The translations under genes were made by a program, and so were the position numbers. Positions 34,614 to 42,961 of a stretch of DNA of 64,000 nucleotides are shown here, piece after piece. The notes under the pieces are model-generated. The model did no database searches and had not been told where the DNA came from. It saw nothing but the letters and a program-made list of their open reading frames with translations. Origin of the DNA: Alkalinema sp. CACIAM 70d (lineage in GTDB: Bacteria; Cyanobacteriota; Cyanobacteriia; Leptolyngbyales; Leptolyngbyaceae); contig MUGG01000123.1 of assembly GCA_002148405.1 (NCBI GenBank), positions 18,257 to 82,256 of the forward strand, read 5' to 3'. The first letter of the stretch is position 1. Each line of letters opens with the position of its first letter.

Positions 34614-35096
34614 ACTGGAGTTTAGACTAACAGCAAAAAAGCTCGATGAGTTGAACTCACCGAGAATGAGGTGAACAAGGGTTGCTCTCATCAGAGCTAG
34701 GCAGTATTTTGGGCTATCTTTTTGACGGGCTTAAATCCTTTTTTGACCGTTGGATAGCGAACTCGTCGGGCACGTATTCAACCGGGTAACCAACCGGAGG
34801 ACTTTCCGCGAGGTTTGGGGTCAACCGCTGGCGAACCCAATCGGACTAAAAGTGTGGCAAAGCTATCAGCGACTCGACCGGGTGAGGGATTGGACGAAAG
34901 TTTCTGCCAAGGCAGGAGAGTCTGAGTCACACAGGCACGAGCCAACCAGAGTTGCCAAGTCAGCAGCGGCATGAGATGGCTCCAAGTTTGGGATTGTTCT
35001 GGCGTGGCAAACTGAGGAACTGTCCAATGTAAGCGCTGTTTATCGCTCCGCTCCACGAAGTGTGCGCTCTTTCCCTCGCTTAGTCTAAACTCCAGT
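34614..35096. mobile_element. Deleted insertion sequence with 17-bp terminal inverted repeats
   Basis: ACTGGAGTTTAGACTAA at 34614-34630 is exactly inverted at 35080-35096, bounding a 483-bp element. Inside, on the minus strand, lies the C-terminal end of a transposase. The element is far shorter than an autonomous IS, so most of the transposase has been lost. Flanks (GAGTC on the left, CGGAA on the right) show no clear target duplication. The right end directly adjoins a truncated cydB, which suggests insertion followed by deletion. Confidence 0.85.
34697..35096 (-). pseudogene. Transposase C-terminal remnant with internal stop
   Basis: The minus strand reads HFVERSDKQRLHWTVPQF, then MPLLTWQLWLARA, then GRVADSFATLL, KPRGKSSGWLPG, a TGA (34778-34780), and IRARRVRYPTVKKGFKPVKK to a stop at 34697-34699. 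The arrangement LTWQLWLA...KPRGKSxGW...RYPxVKKG is typical of the end of a transposase group frequent in cyanobacteria. The in-frame TGA most simply derives from CGA. The N-terminal catalytic part is absent, so the product cannot transpose. Reading continues into the right inverted repeat. Confidence 0.75.
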
Positions 35097-35097
35097 C

Positions 35098-35736
35098 GGA
35101 AGTTTTCTGGCGGCATTGGGGCAGGGGTTTGCGCTGGGCAGTGTGTTTGAAGGCATCACAGTGGATGCATCCGGGCACTTCGCGGGTGGAGTTTGGGATT
35201 GGTTGACCTGGCACTCTGTCGTGGTGGCGCTGACCTTAATTCAGGTGTATGTGTTGGTCGGTTCAACTTACCTGATCTTGAAAACCTCTGGAGAATTGCA
35301 AGAAGCCCATTACAAAACGGCTACGATCGCTGCCTGGACAACCTTTGCCGGTGCAGTTTTCATTACGGTCAGCACTCCCGCTTTCTCAGAGCAGGCGCGA
35401 TCGCAGTTGTTTACGGCACCGCTGGTTTATATCTTTGGCTTAATTCCCCTCTTAGGCGTTTTACTCATTGGTCTGCTGTTGCAAAGCTTGAAACGGCGTG
35501 AAGAAGTGACACCTTTGATTTGGACGTTTTTGTTATTCTCGCTGTCATTTATCGGATTGGGGTTTGTCATTTTTCCTAAAATTATTCCCCCCAGCATCAC
35601 CATTTATCAAGCCGCTGCTTCTCCCAGTTCACTCGTTTTTATGCTGACCTTTATTGGCTTTCTGATTCCAATTCTGTTGTCTTACACGATTTACAACTAC
35701 GTTGTATTTCGCGGCAAAGTTGCAGGTGATTATTAG
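35098..35736 (+). pseudogene. cydB: Truncated cytochrome bd oxidase subunit II (CydB C-terminal part)
   Basis: The reading GSFLAALGQGFALGSVFEGI, then FAGGVWDWLTW, LILKTSGELQ, IIPPSITIYQAAASPSS and YNYVVFRGKV is the C-terminal two thirds of CydB, with about five TM segments. Full CydB is about 340 aa; only about 212 codons remain, and an in-frame stop lies just upstream inside the IS end. CydB-like sequence begins within two bases of the IS inverted repeat. No cydA or N-terminal cydB occurs left of the element. A TTG at 35116 could in principle start a 206-aa product, but a functional quinol oxidase is unlikely. Confidence 0.85.
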
Positions 35737-35751
35737 ATCCTGAAGACAGTT

Positions 35752-36201
35752 TTATGGGAACTGCTTCATGCCAAATTCCGAGGGGCGTTTTTTCACAGCC
35801 GTGAATGCCTGTATCGGAGACATTTGTGGCACATGACAAAACCAATGCTCCGTTGGCATTGCTTGGGGATCGTTGGGGATAAACTGATCACTCCAGACGA
35901 TTACAACGATGAATTCTTGGCGAGGATGATAGTTTGCCAAGAGCGTAATCAACTCTTTTTGCTGTTGCTCATAGGCTGCATCTACTGATGGGAAAGGATT
36001 AGAGTGATTGCCCTTAACACAATACTGAATTCTGAGACGATCCATCGTTGTCGCTGAATTTAATGCCAGAGCTACCAATACATAGCCTCGACCCTGATTT
36101 TGAAAGCCCTTCCAGGCAATCGCAGCCAGGATCGTTTCATAGCTGTTCAACACCTGAACGGCTAAGTTATGTCGCCTTTGCATTTCTTCAGGTAAGATCA
36201 A
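35752..36201 (-). CDS. Hypothetical protein, second gene of a two-gene unit
   Basis: This 149-aa soluble protein has no recognised family. It begins MILPEEMQRRHNLAVQVLNSYETILAAIAWKGF, is mixed alpha/beta in look and has the stretch EFIVVIVWSDQFIPND. It has no signal peptide or TM segment. It lies 26 bp after the TPR gene on the same strand, so the two are probably co-transcribed. The gene is convergent with the cydB remnant. Confidence 0.6.
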   Translation of the reverse strand: MILPEEMQRRHNLAVQVLNSYETILAAIAWKGFQNQGRGYVLVALALNSATTMDRLRIQYCVKGNHSNPFPSVDAAYEQQQKELITLLANYHPRQEFIVVIVWSDQFIPNDPQAMPTEHWFCHVPQMSPIQAFTAVKKRPSEFGMKQFP

Positions 36202-36227
36202 CGGCGTAATCGTCCTCCCCTTACGAA

Positions 36228-37142
36228 TTATCCAATGGTGGATGGAGAAGCTTGGATTTTTTGAAGCAGATCGAGGGTCTGTCGATGGGCAGTGACGTTC
36301 CCTTGACTGAGGAACTGCTGAGCCGCCTGACGCAGATCCGCGAGCGCTTTGTCCTGTTCTCCTAACTGATGCTGAATTAGCCCGCGATTAAGATAAGCCT
36401 GAGCATAGCCTGGATCAATCACCGTAACCTGACTAAAATCTTCTAGAGCCGCAGGTTCATTCCCTAAACGGTGATAAGCGCATCCCCGATTAAATAAGGC
36501 TCTAGCATCGCTGGCATGATAGTGAATCGCTTGAGTCAAGGCAGAGATCGCCTCTCGATCTTGACCCAACATCAAGTGAGCTACTCCTTGATCGTTATAA
36601 ATCAAGGTAATGGACGCGGTATCCAGGGGTGAAACTTGTCGTAAGGCCTCCCCATAGTCTACAAGCGCTTCTCGGTACTGGCCTTGCTCGACGTATGCCA
36701 GTCCCCGATTGTAGTGAGCACGATAGTCCTGCGGTTTGATCTGAATCAATTGAGTGAAGTCAACAATCGCCGTTGCGTATTCCCCTAGTCGATAGTGAGC
36801 AAGGCCCCGGTTTAAGTAGGCTTCGGCATTGTTAGGAGTCAATGTGATCGCCGCCGTACAATCCGCGATCGCGCTTGGATAATTTTGCAATTCAATATAG
36901 CTCAGACAACGATTCCCATAAGCTGCACTATAGTTTGTATCTGATTGAATTGCTTTAGAAAATGCCTCAACAGCAACGGAATAGTTGCCATCTTGAAATA
37001 AGGTAATGCCTTCCTGAAAATAGAGTTTTGCAGGACTTAAACTGCTTTGAGATGTGGCTGCGAATACAGGTGGCATCATCAGAGACAACGAAATACTTAC
37101 TGCAATTAGAAAACTGAATATAAACTGATAGAAGTGGATCAT
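36228..37142 (-). CDS. Exported TPR-repeat protein
   Basis: This 304-aa protein has an N-terminal signal or anchor (about 1-28, HFYQFIFSFLIAVSISLSLMM) and about seven TPR units. Examples are YFQEGITLFQDGNYSVAVEAFSKAI, AYLNRGLAHYRLGEYATAIVDFTQLI and ALFNRGCAYHRLGNEPAALEDFSQV. TPR superhelices hold protein partners; here it would work outside the cytoplasmic membrane. It leads a probable operon with the unknown 149-aa gene. The partner is unknown. Confidence 0.8.
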   Translation of the reverse strand: MIHFYQFIFSFLIAVSISLSLMMPPVFAATSQSSLSPAKLYFQEGITLFQDGNYSVAVEAFSKAIQSDTNYSAAYGNRCLSYIELQNYPSAIADCTAAITLTPNNAEAYLNRGLAHYRLGEYATAIVDFTQLIQIKPQDYRAHYNRGLAYVEQGQYREALVDYGEALRQVSPLDTASITLIYNDQGVAHLMLGQDREAISALTQAIHYHASDARALFNRGCAYHRLGNEPAALEDFSQVTVIDPGYAQAYLNRGLIQHQLGEQDKALADLRQAAQQFLSQGNVTAHRQTLDLLQKIQASPSTIG

Positions 37143-37379
37143 TTCTGTATATCCATCTTTGCATTTAGGGCATTATTTATTAATTTCTATCTGTACTTTA
37201 GGAAAACGCATCTCTGCTCAAGATGACCAATCAACAGGTATTCGTCAAAAGACCAATTGTCAAACATAACAATCTATTTACAAGAACAGAGTTGAATTTC
37301 GGTATGACACTGTGTCTTTTGACGGATCTCAACTTAGTTTTATATGCTTCCAAGGCCATCCCGATTCAAACTGAATTTT

Positions 37380-37709
37380 ATGACTGGTGAACAACCGAAA
37401 TCCAATAGATTAAAGCTTGTAGAGGTAGGTATTGCACCTCACGGTGGCATTTTCTCAATTGGAGTTTCCCCTCACGGATTAATTTCGATCGGGGCGATTC
37501 CTCATGGATTGATTTCAATTGGGTTAGTCCCAATGGGCGTCATTTCAATTGGGTTTGTCTCAATGGGACTGTTCAGTGCCGGAATCATCACAATGGGATT
37601 AGCTAGTTTAGGTAAAGTCAATATGAGCTTAAAACCACTCAATCCAGTCGAGATGCAGCAGCAACCCTCGCAGACAGAGATGAGTCCCCACCATCACATG
37701 TCTCACTAA
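37380..37709 (+). CDS. Decapeptide-repeat protein with His-rich tail
   Basis: This 109-aa protein begins at the ATG at 37380; an in-frame ATG at 37344 would add 12 residues. Between about residues 22 and 75 it contains six near-perfect ten-residue units of the form (I/V)-x-P-x-G-x-(I/F)-S-I-G, for example VSPHGLISIG, AIPHGLISIG, LVPMGVISIG and FVSMGLFSAG. The regular Gly and Ile spacing suggests a narrow beta-solenoid or a membrane-embedded hairpin stack. The C-terminus ends PHHHMSH, and His/Met residues recur at fixed repeat positions, so metal binding is conceivable. The stop overlaps the convergent M56 gene by 4 bp. Function is unknown. Confidence 0.65.
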   Translation: MTGEQPKSNRLKLVEVGIAPHGGIFSIGVSPHGLISIGAIPHGLISIGLVPMGVISIGFVSMGLFSAGIITMGLASLGKVNMSLKPLNPVEMQQQPSQTEMSPHHHMSH

Positions 37710-38584
37710 AAAGCTGTATAAAAGTGACAATCAATTGCAAGGAACGGAATTAGCGTTGGCAAGAATGAACCCCATAGTTTCCAACTAGACTGGTTCATGG
37801 AGATTGGTTCGTCCAAGAGTGCTTCAATTCTTTCAACTAGACGGCTTTTCAACGCAGCATGATTGAACGCAATACAGCCATCTTCAGGCAGTATGGGTGT
37901 GTTTTGAGCCACCAAAAGTAATGCTTCCGCCAGCAGGAAAGGATTGGTTTGCAAGGCAGCGTATTGATCAGCTCGCAATTCTCGTAGCAATAGAAGCTCT
38001 TGCCAAATCGCTTCTGTTCCAGGTAGCCAGTTCGTGGTTCGACGCACCCACCCTAGCCAGAAGAACCAAAACGGATCTCGGTAGCGAGAGTGTGCCTGTT
38101 CGTGGGCGAGAACCGCTTCAATATGGCATGGTTCTAGAACAATGAACAATCCTTTGCTCACCACCAGTGTCGATCGCCAGAACCCGATTTGAGCACTGTA
38201 GGGCATAGAAAAATCAACTATACGAGCGGTTGCCGCATGCAGATTCACTTCAGGACAGAGATTCACCTGTTGAAGCATCCGTTTTCCACGCTGCATTAGA
38301 TGAAGCCAAAGCAGTAATACCCATCCCAAAAAGACAACACAAACTGCGCAGCTCAACTTTCTGTCCCATGACCAGATCACGGAACTGCTTAACATCTGCA
38401 AAGGAATGGCGATCGCGGTTGTCAAGAGCAGCAGTGGAGGTAAAAGAAATTGCCTCAAGGCAGAGTGCCAGCGGTCGCACCATTGCCCGTTTGACTCAAT
38501 CCAAGTTGTCCGAAGGAGCCAAACCGATCCAGTCGTGATCAGGAGTATCAATAGAGACATAACAGTCTTTCTGCGAATCAGCAA
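37706..38584 (-). CDS. M56-family (BlaR1-like) membrane metallopeptidase
   Basis: This 292-aa protein has TM segments at about 8-25, 45-68, 78-98 and near 270-285. The zinc-protease motif HEQAH in AVLAHEQAHSRYRDPFW fits HExxH, with the third ligand region LRELRADQYA. M56 proteases such as BlaR1 and MecR1 sense a signal and cut a BlaI-type repressor. No BlaI-like gene is found upstream, where 660 bp are nearly empty. The C-terminal sensor domain of BlaR1 is absent. In cyanobacteria such genes can neighbour oxidase operons, as here, but a regulatory link is inference. Confidence 0.8.
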   Translation of the reverse strand: MLIRRKTVMSLLILLITTGSVWLLRTTWIESNGQWCDRWHSALRQFLLPPLLLLTTAIAIPLQMLSSSVIWSWDRKLSCAVCVVFLGWVLLLWLHLMQRGKRMLQQVNLCPEVNLHAATARIVDFSMPYSAQIGFWRSTLVVSKGLFIVLEPCHIEAVLAHEQAHSRYRDPFWFFWLGWVRRTTNWLPGTEAIWQELLLLRELRADQYAALQTNPFLLAEALLLVAQNTPILPEDGCIAFNHAALKSRLVERIEALLDEPISMNQSSWKLWGSFLPTLIPFLAIDCHFYTAF

Positions 38585-39085
38585 AGTTGCTTGATGCTTG
38601 AGGGATAGAATCTAAAGCTAAATCAAATACTAAACAGCAAAATCATCTCAGTCATATTGAAGACGTTAAACACAAATCAATTACGATCCTTAGTTCAATA
38701 CCTGAGAGTTTTTGAGATGAATTACAGCTTTAAACGATTAAAACAATTAATCTGAAGATTTCAAATGGATTAGCTCTAACTTTCCGTAAAATCCTGAGTT
38801 TAACTTAGAATTAAATCAAAGGATTTACAGAGATGTCAAAAGACGGTTTGTCAAATTCATCTAAGACAAGTTGTCGTATTTATAACGATGGGATTGAGTC
38901 TTAAAAAATCCCTAAAAACTTATCTAGACCAGGGTTTTACTGAGTAAGCTACGGAAGAGTTAAAACACCATCAACTACTTCGATAGTAGTCTGGCATGAG
39001 AATTATCTGTCTCCAGAATCATAGAGATTCTTCATCAGTTTAGCTCAATCACTAAAGAGACCAGAAATAGGAGGCTGTAGCGAAT
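38585..39085 (+). other. AT-rich intergenic region between the M56 gene and the oxidase operon
   Basis: These 500 bp hold no gene over 60 codons. The sequence is markedly AT-rich and is the expected site of the divergent promoters for the M56 gene and the DUF2231-cta operon. No BlaI-type operator palindrome was identified with confidence. Confidence 0.45.
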
Positions 39086-39202
39086 ATGGAAAATATCGTA
39101 GGTGAGCAGGTTCTGACGATTCTGATACTTATCACACTAGACTTTGTGATTTTTATTGAGTTGCTTTCTATGATACAGACTGATCTCTGTTTTGCATTTT
39201 AG
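39086..39202 (+). CDS. Possible 38-aa membrane peptide
   Basis: A short frame begins at the ATG at 39086 and encodes 38 residues, mostly one hydrophobic helix (VLTILILITLDFVIFIELL). An AGGAGG lies 12 bases upstream, slightly far but strong. It ends 42 bp before the first DUF2231 gene on the same strand, so it could be the first small gene of the oxidase operon. No homologue is known to me, and chance occurrence is possible in AT-rich DNA. Confidence 0.3.
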   Translation: MENIVGEQVLTILILITLDFVIFIELLSMIQTDLCFAF

Positions 39203-39244
39203 CTTTGCTTCTGAAGTAGAGTCTTTTAGATTTTAGTTTTAACG

Positions 39245-39745
39245 ATGCTGGAATATCTTCCTCCGCTTAATGATCACAATTTGCCCTACCCTGATACGAT
39301 CCATCCGATCGTTGTCCATTTTGTGATTGCAATGGTGTTATTTGCCGTGACCTGCGATATCTTGGGCTATTTCACCCGCAATGTCCGGTTTTATGAAGTG
39401 AGTTGGTGGAATTTATTTTTTGCAACTCTTTCGATTTTCATCGCAATCATCTTTGGACAAATTGAGGCAGGATTAGCAGAACCTTATTCAGCCGCAGAGC
39501 CAACTCTGAATTTGCATACGCTGTTGGGCTGGTCACTTTCTGGCGTGATTGCAGCGATCACAGCATGGCGGTATGTCTTACGCTCTCGCAATCCAAAAGA
39601 GTTGCCTATTCCATTTTTAGGAGTGGGTATTGTGTTGGTGGGATTGGTTTGCGTTCAGGTCTATCTGGGAGATCTTCTGGTCTGGGTTTACGGGCTGCAT
39701 ACAGTACCTGTAGTAGAAGCGATGAAGCAGGGAGGGCTGTCATGA
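39245..39745 (+). CDS. DUF2231 membrane protein (first copy)
   Basis: This 166-aa protein has four TM helices and the DUF2231 opening LPYPDTIHPIVVHFVIAMVLFAVTCDILGYF, where the HPxxVHF motif is typical. Conserved His residues in the helices suggest haem or metal contact, but the function is not established. Its stop overlaps the start of a second DUF2231 gene (ATGA). Both lie directly ahead of ctaC, so they are part of the oxidase operon and may assemble or feed the oxidase. Confidence 0.85.
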   Translation: MLEYLPPLNDHNLPYPDTIHPIVVHFVIAMVLFAVTCDILGYFTRNVRFYEVSWWNLFFATLSIFIAIIFGQIEAGLAEPYSAAEPTLNLHTLLGWSLSGVIAAITAWRYVLRSRNPKELPIPFLGVGIVLVGLVCVQVYLGDLLVWVYGLHTVPVVEAMKQGGLS

Positions 39746-40347
39746 GTCTGGACTTAATTGATCAAGTCAGGGAGCAACTGGGTGCCAATGGATTGCCCTA
39801 TCCCATTCCGATTCATCCGAATCTGGTGCATTTGACTTTGGGCTTATTCATTGCCGCGATTGCCTTTGATATCGTCGGCGTGTTGTTTCCCCTGGAAAAA
39901 CCTGTTTTTAAGTTCCTGGCAATTCCAGCAACGCGATCTAACTTCTTCGATGTGGGTTGGTACAACATCGTCGCGGCTGCCGTTATTACCTTCTTGACCG
40001 TCGCCACTGGTTTCTATGAAATCTTGCTGGCGAACCCTCCCACCGATGTCACAAGTACCTGGGGATTGCAGGCAATGGGAACGCTGCTCTGGCATGGAGT
40101 GGGTGGGGTAGTATTACTGCTGTTAATTGTAGCGATGACGGTTTGGCGTGGGTTTCAGCGGTTTCTCTGGCGCAAAGACCGGGCACAGCAAGTGCAATGG
40201 AGCTACCTCCTGGCGGGCTTAGGGATCTTTGTACTGATGTTTGCCCACGGGACGTTGGGCGCACAACTAGCAGCGGAATTTGGTGTGCATATCACCGCCG
40301 ATCGCCTGTTACGAATGGGTGAAAATCCGAATTTGCTGTTAAAGTGA
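39742..40347 (+). CDS. DUF2231 membrane protein (second copy)
   Basis: This 201-aa protein starts at the ATG at 39742 (MSLDLIDQVREQLGANGLPYPIPIHPNLVHLTLGLF) and overlaps the previous gene by 4 bp. It is a diverged paralogue of it: the same LPYP-x-IHPxxVH motif, then TM helices at about 28-50, 75-95, 110-135 and 150-170. A loop includes RDRAQQV-like charged residues before the last helix. It ends on the ctaC start (TGATG), implying translational coupling through the whole operon. Confidence 0.85.
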   Translation: MSLDLIDQVREQLGANGLPYPIPIHPNLVHLTLGLFIAAIAFDIVGVLFPLEKPVFKFLAIPATRSNFFDVGWYNIVAAAVITFLTVATGFYEILLANPPTDVTSTWGLQAMGTLLWHGVGGVVLLLLIVAMTVWRGFQRFLWRKDRAQQVQWSYLLAGLGIFVLMFAHGTLGAQLAAEFGVHITADRLLRMGENPNLLLK

Positions 40348-41282
40348 TGACCCTCATGAATATTCGTACAACTTTAAACTTGGGAATCATCGCGATCGCC
40401 CTTGCCCTCATCAGTTTATGGATGGGGCAGCAGGCATATTCCTGGTTCCCTCCCCAGGCTTCCGCAGAAGCGGTGCTGGTCGATCAGTTATTTAGCTTCT
40501 TGGTGACGCTGGGAACCTTTATTTTTCTGGGTGTAGTTGGGACGCTGACCTATGCCGTCCTGTTTCAGCAGGCAGGCAAGTATGACTTCAGTGATGGTCC
40601 CCATATTGAAGGCAATGTGACCCTAGAAATCGTCTGGACAGCCATTCCCTTTGTTCTAGTAATCTGGATTGCAGGCTATAGCTACCAGATTTACGACCAG
40701 ATGTCGATTCTAGGACCGATGGAGCATGTTCATGGGGGTATGGCAACGGCGGAGACAGCCCCACCGATGGAGTCAGCAGCACCCATTTCTGGTCAGAAAC
40801 CTATAGAACCCATTGACGTTTATGCACGGCAATGGGCATGGGAATTCCATTATCCTCAGTCCGCCATCACCAGTACCGAATTACATTTACCCAATCGCCA
40901 GCGCATCAAGCTTGCACTGCATTCTGAAGATGTGCTCCATGGCTTTTTTGTACCTGCCTTCCGCGTCAAGCAAGACATCATTCCTGGTCAGATCATTGAG
41001 TTTGAATTTACCCCGATTCGGGAGGGTCGCTATCGCCTGCGGGATTCACAATACAGCGGTACTTATTTTGCCGCTATGCAAACCGATGTAGTGGTGGAGT
41101 CTCCAGAGGACTACCAGCAATGGCAGGCAACAGTAGCTACGCAAGCACCTACTGCTGCCTATAACCGCGCCTTTGATGAATACCAGCGTGCTCACAACCC
41201 GATTAGTACGGGCTGGAAAATCGTCGAGCCTGCCCCTCCCCCAATTGTTAATGCTCCCAGTGTGCAAGTGAGTACCCCATGA
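40347..41282 (+). CDS. ctaC: Oxidase subunit II without CuA (ARTO type)
   Basis: This 311-aa subunit II has two N-terminal TM helices (about 12-30 and 50-70) and a periplasmic cupredoxin domain containing YARQWAWEFHYP and VLHGFFVPAFRVKQDIIPG. Cytochrome c oxidases end this domain with a CxxxCGxxH CuA motif. Here the equivalent reads DSQYSGTYFAAM and the whole protein has no cysteine, so CuA cannot form. This is the hallmark of the cyanobacterial alternative respiratory terminal oxidase, thought to use quinol. The start at 40347 overlaps the DUF2231 stop; GTG at 40344 and ATG at 40356 are alternatives. Confidence 0.9.
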   Translation: MTLMNIRTTLNLGIIAIALALISLWMGQQAYSWFPPQASAEAVLVDQLFSFLVTLGTFIFLGVVGTLTYAVLFQQAGKYDFSDGPHIEGNVTLEIVWTAIPFVLVIWIAGYSYQIYDQMSILGPMEHVHGGMATAETAPPMESAAPISGQKPIEPIDVYARQWAWEFHYPQSAITSTELHLPNRQRIKLALHSEDVLHGFFVPAFRVKQDIIPGQIIEFEFTPIREGRYRLRDSQYSGTYFAAMQTDVVVESPEDYQQWQATVATQAPTAAYNRAFDEYQRAHNPISTGWKIVEPAPPPIVNAPSVQVSTP

Positions 41283-42961
41283 CAAAGCTTTCGGTTGATG
41301 AAATCGCCCAGATTGAACAACCGCTCCCCGGTGCGCCCAATAACTGGAAGCGGTTCTTTAGCTTTAGTACGGATCATAAGGTGATCGGGATTCAATATCT
41401 GGTTACCTCCTTCTTCTTTTTCTTAGTGGGTGGCATTTTTGCCATGATTATTCGGGGTGAGTTGATTACCCCAGAAGCCGATCTGCTCGATCGTGCCGTT
41501 TACAATGCCATGTTCACCATGCATGGCACGGTCATGCTATTCCTATGGACGTTTCCCTCACTGGTTGGGCTATCCAACTATCTGGTGCCTTTGATGATTG
41601 GGGCAAAAGATATGGCATTTCCGCGCCTCAATGCGGCTGCGTTTTGGATGGTACCCGTATTTGGGGTCATCTTGATGGCAAGTTTCTTGGTTCCTGGAGG
41701 ACCTTCCCAATCGGGCTGGTGGGCTTATCCTCCCGTGAGTCTCCAGAATCCAACGGGAAATCTGATCAACGGACAGGTGCTATGGATGCTGGCAGTGGCA
41801 ATCTCTGGTGTGTCGTCCATTATGGGAGCCGTGAACTTTGTCACAACGATCGCGCGGATGCGAGCACCGGGCATGACCTGGTTTCGGATGCCCGTATTTG
41901 TCTGGACCGTCTTTGCCGCGCAGATCATTCAACTATTCGGCTTGCCTGCGCTGACCGCTGGAGCCGTGATGTTGCTGTTCGATCTGACGGTTGGCACCAG
42001 TTTTTTTGATCCCGCTAAGGGTGGCGATCCAGTGCTATTTCAACACTTCTTCTGGTTCTACTCCCACCCCGCCGTGTATGTGATCATCCTGCCAATTTTT
42101 GGCATTTTCTCGGAAATCTTCCCGGTCTACGCCCGCAAACCGCTGTTTGGCTACAAGGTCGTTGCTATCTCGTCACTGATCATCACGGGCTTGAGTGGTA
42201 TTGTCTGGGTGCATCACATGTTTGCCAGTGGCACTCCGGGCTGGATGCGGATGGTATTTATGGCAACGACCATGTTGATTTCCGTGCCCACGGGCATCAA
42301 GGTCTTTGCCTGGGTTGCCACCATTTGGGGCGGTAAACTGCGGCTGAACACGCCCATGTTATTTGCTCTGGGCGGGCTGGTGATGTTTGTGTTCGCAGGT
42401 GTGACGGGCATTATGTTGGCATCGGTTCCCTTTGATATTCACGTCAACAATACCTATTTTGTCGTCGGTCACTTCCACTATGTGATTTACGGTGCGGTGG
42501 TGATGGGGATGTATGCAGCACTGTATCACTGGTTTCCAAAAATGACGGGACGCATGTATTCGGAAGGATTAGGCAAGTTGCATTTTGTATTGACCTTCAT
42601 GGGCACAAATCTCAATTTCTTCCCCATGCATCCCCTGGGCCTGCAGGGAATGCCCCGCCGGGTTGCCTCCTACGACCCGGAATTCGCTTTCTGGAATGTG
42701 GTTGCCAGTTTAGGGGCGTTCCTGTTGGGGATGTCTACCTTGCCTTTTATTCTGAACATGATTGGCTCCTGGGTGCAGGGTGAAGCGGCTCCGAAAAATC
42801 CCTGGCGGGCGATCGGGCTGGAATGGCTGGTCTCCTCACCACCCACGGTTGAAAACTATGAGGAACTGCCGATCGTGGTGGCGGAACCCTACGGCTACGG
42901 CAAGACTGAACCACTGGTTGCTAATCCGGATCGGTTGGAGGTTGCCCATGAATCCCATTGA
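41279..42961 (+). CDS. ctaD: Haem-copper oxidase subunit I (ARTO type)
   Basis: This 560-aa subunit I has about twelve TM helices. Metal ligands are visible as His in FTMHGTVMLF, HPAVYVIILP, WVHHMFASG and the paired His of VGHFHYVIYG. The HPAVY sequence preceded by Tyr-Ser replaces HPEVY of E-type enzymes and places it among the A2-like oxidases. It reduces oxygen to water and pumps protons in the membrane. It overlaps ctaC by 4 bp and ctaE by 14 bp, so it is tightly coupled within the operon. Confidence 0.95.
   Translation: MTKLSVDEIAQIEQPLPGAPNNWKRFFSFSTDHKVIGIQYLVTSFFFFLVGGIFAMIIRGELITPEADLLDRAVYNAMFTMHGTVMLFLWTFPSLVGLSNYLVPLMIGAKDMAFPRLNAAAFWMVPVFGVILMASFLVPGGPSQSGWWAYPPVSLQNPTGNLINGQVLWMLAVAISGVSSIMGAVNFVTTIARMRAPGMTWFRMPVFVWTVFAAQIIQLFGLPALTAGAVMLLFDLTVGTSFFDPAKGGDPVLFQHFFWFYSHPAVYVIILPIFGIFSEIFPVYARKPLFGYKVVAISSLIITGLSGIVWVHHMFASGTPGWMRMVFMATTMLISVPTGIKVFAWVATIWGGKLRLNTPMLFALGGLVMFVFAGVTGIMLASVPFDIHVNNTYFVVGHFHYVIYGAVVMGMYAALYHWFPKMTGRMYSEGLGKLHFVLTFMGTNLNFFPMHPLGLQGMPRRVASYDPEFAFWNVVASLGAFLLGMSTLPFILNMIGSWVQGEAAPKNPWRAIGLEWLVSSPPTVENYEELPIVVAEPYGYGKTEPLVANPDRLEVAHESH

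Noticed and set aside
34268..34615. Alternative minus-strand frame overlapping the small membrane protein
   Set aside because: Cys-rich, irregular composition; the 34285-34590 frame gives clean hydrophobic segments instead.
34750..34974. Plus-strand 74-codon frame inside the IS remnant
   Set aside because: It is antisense to the recognisable transposase C-terminus.
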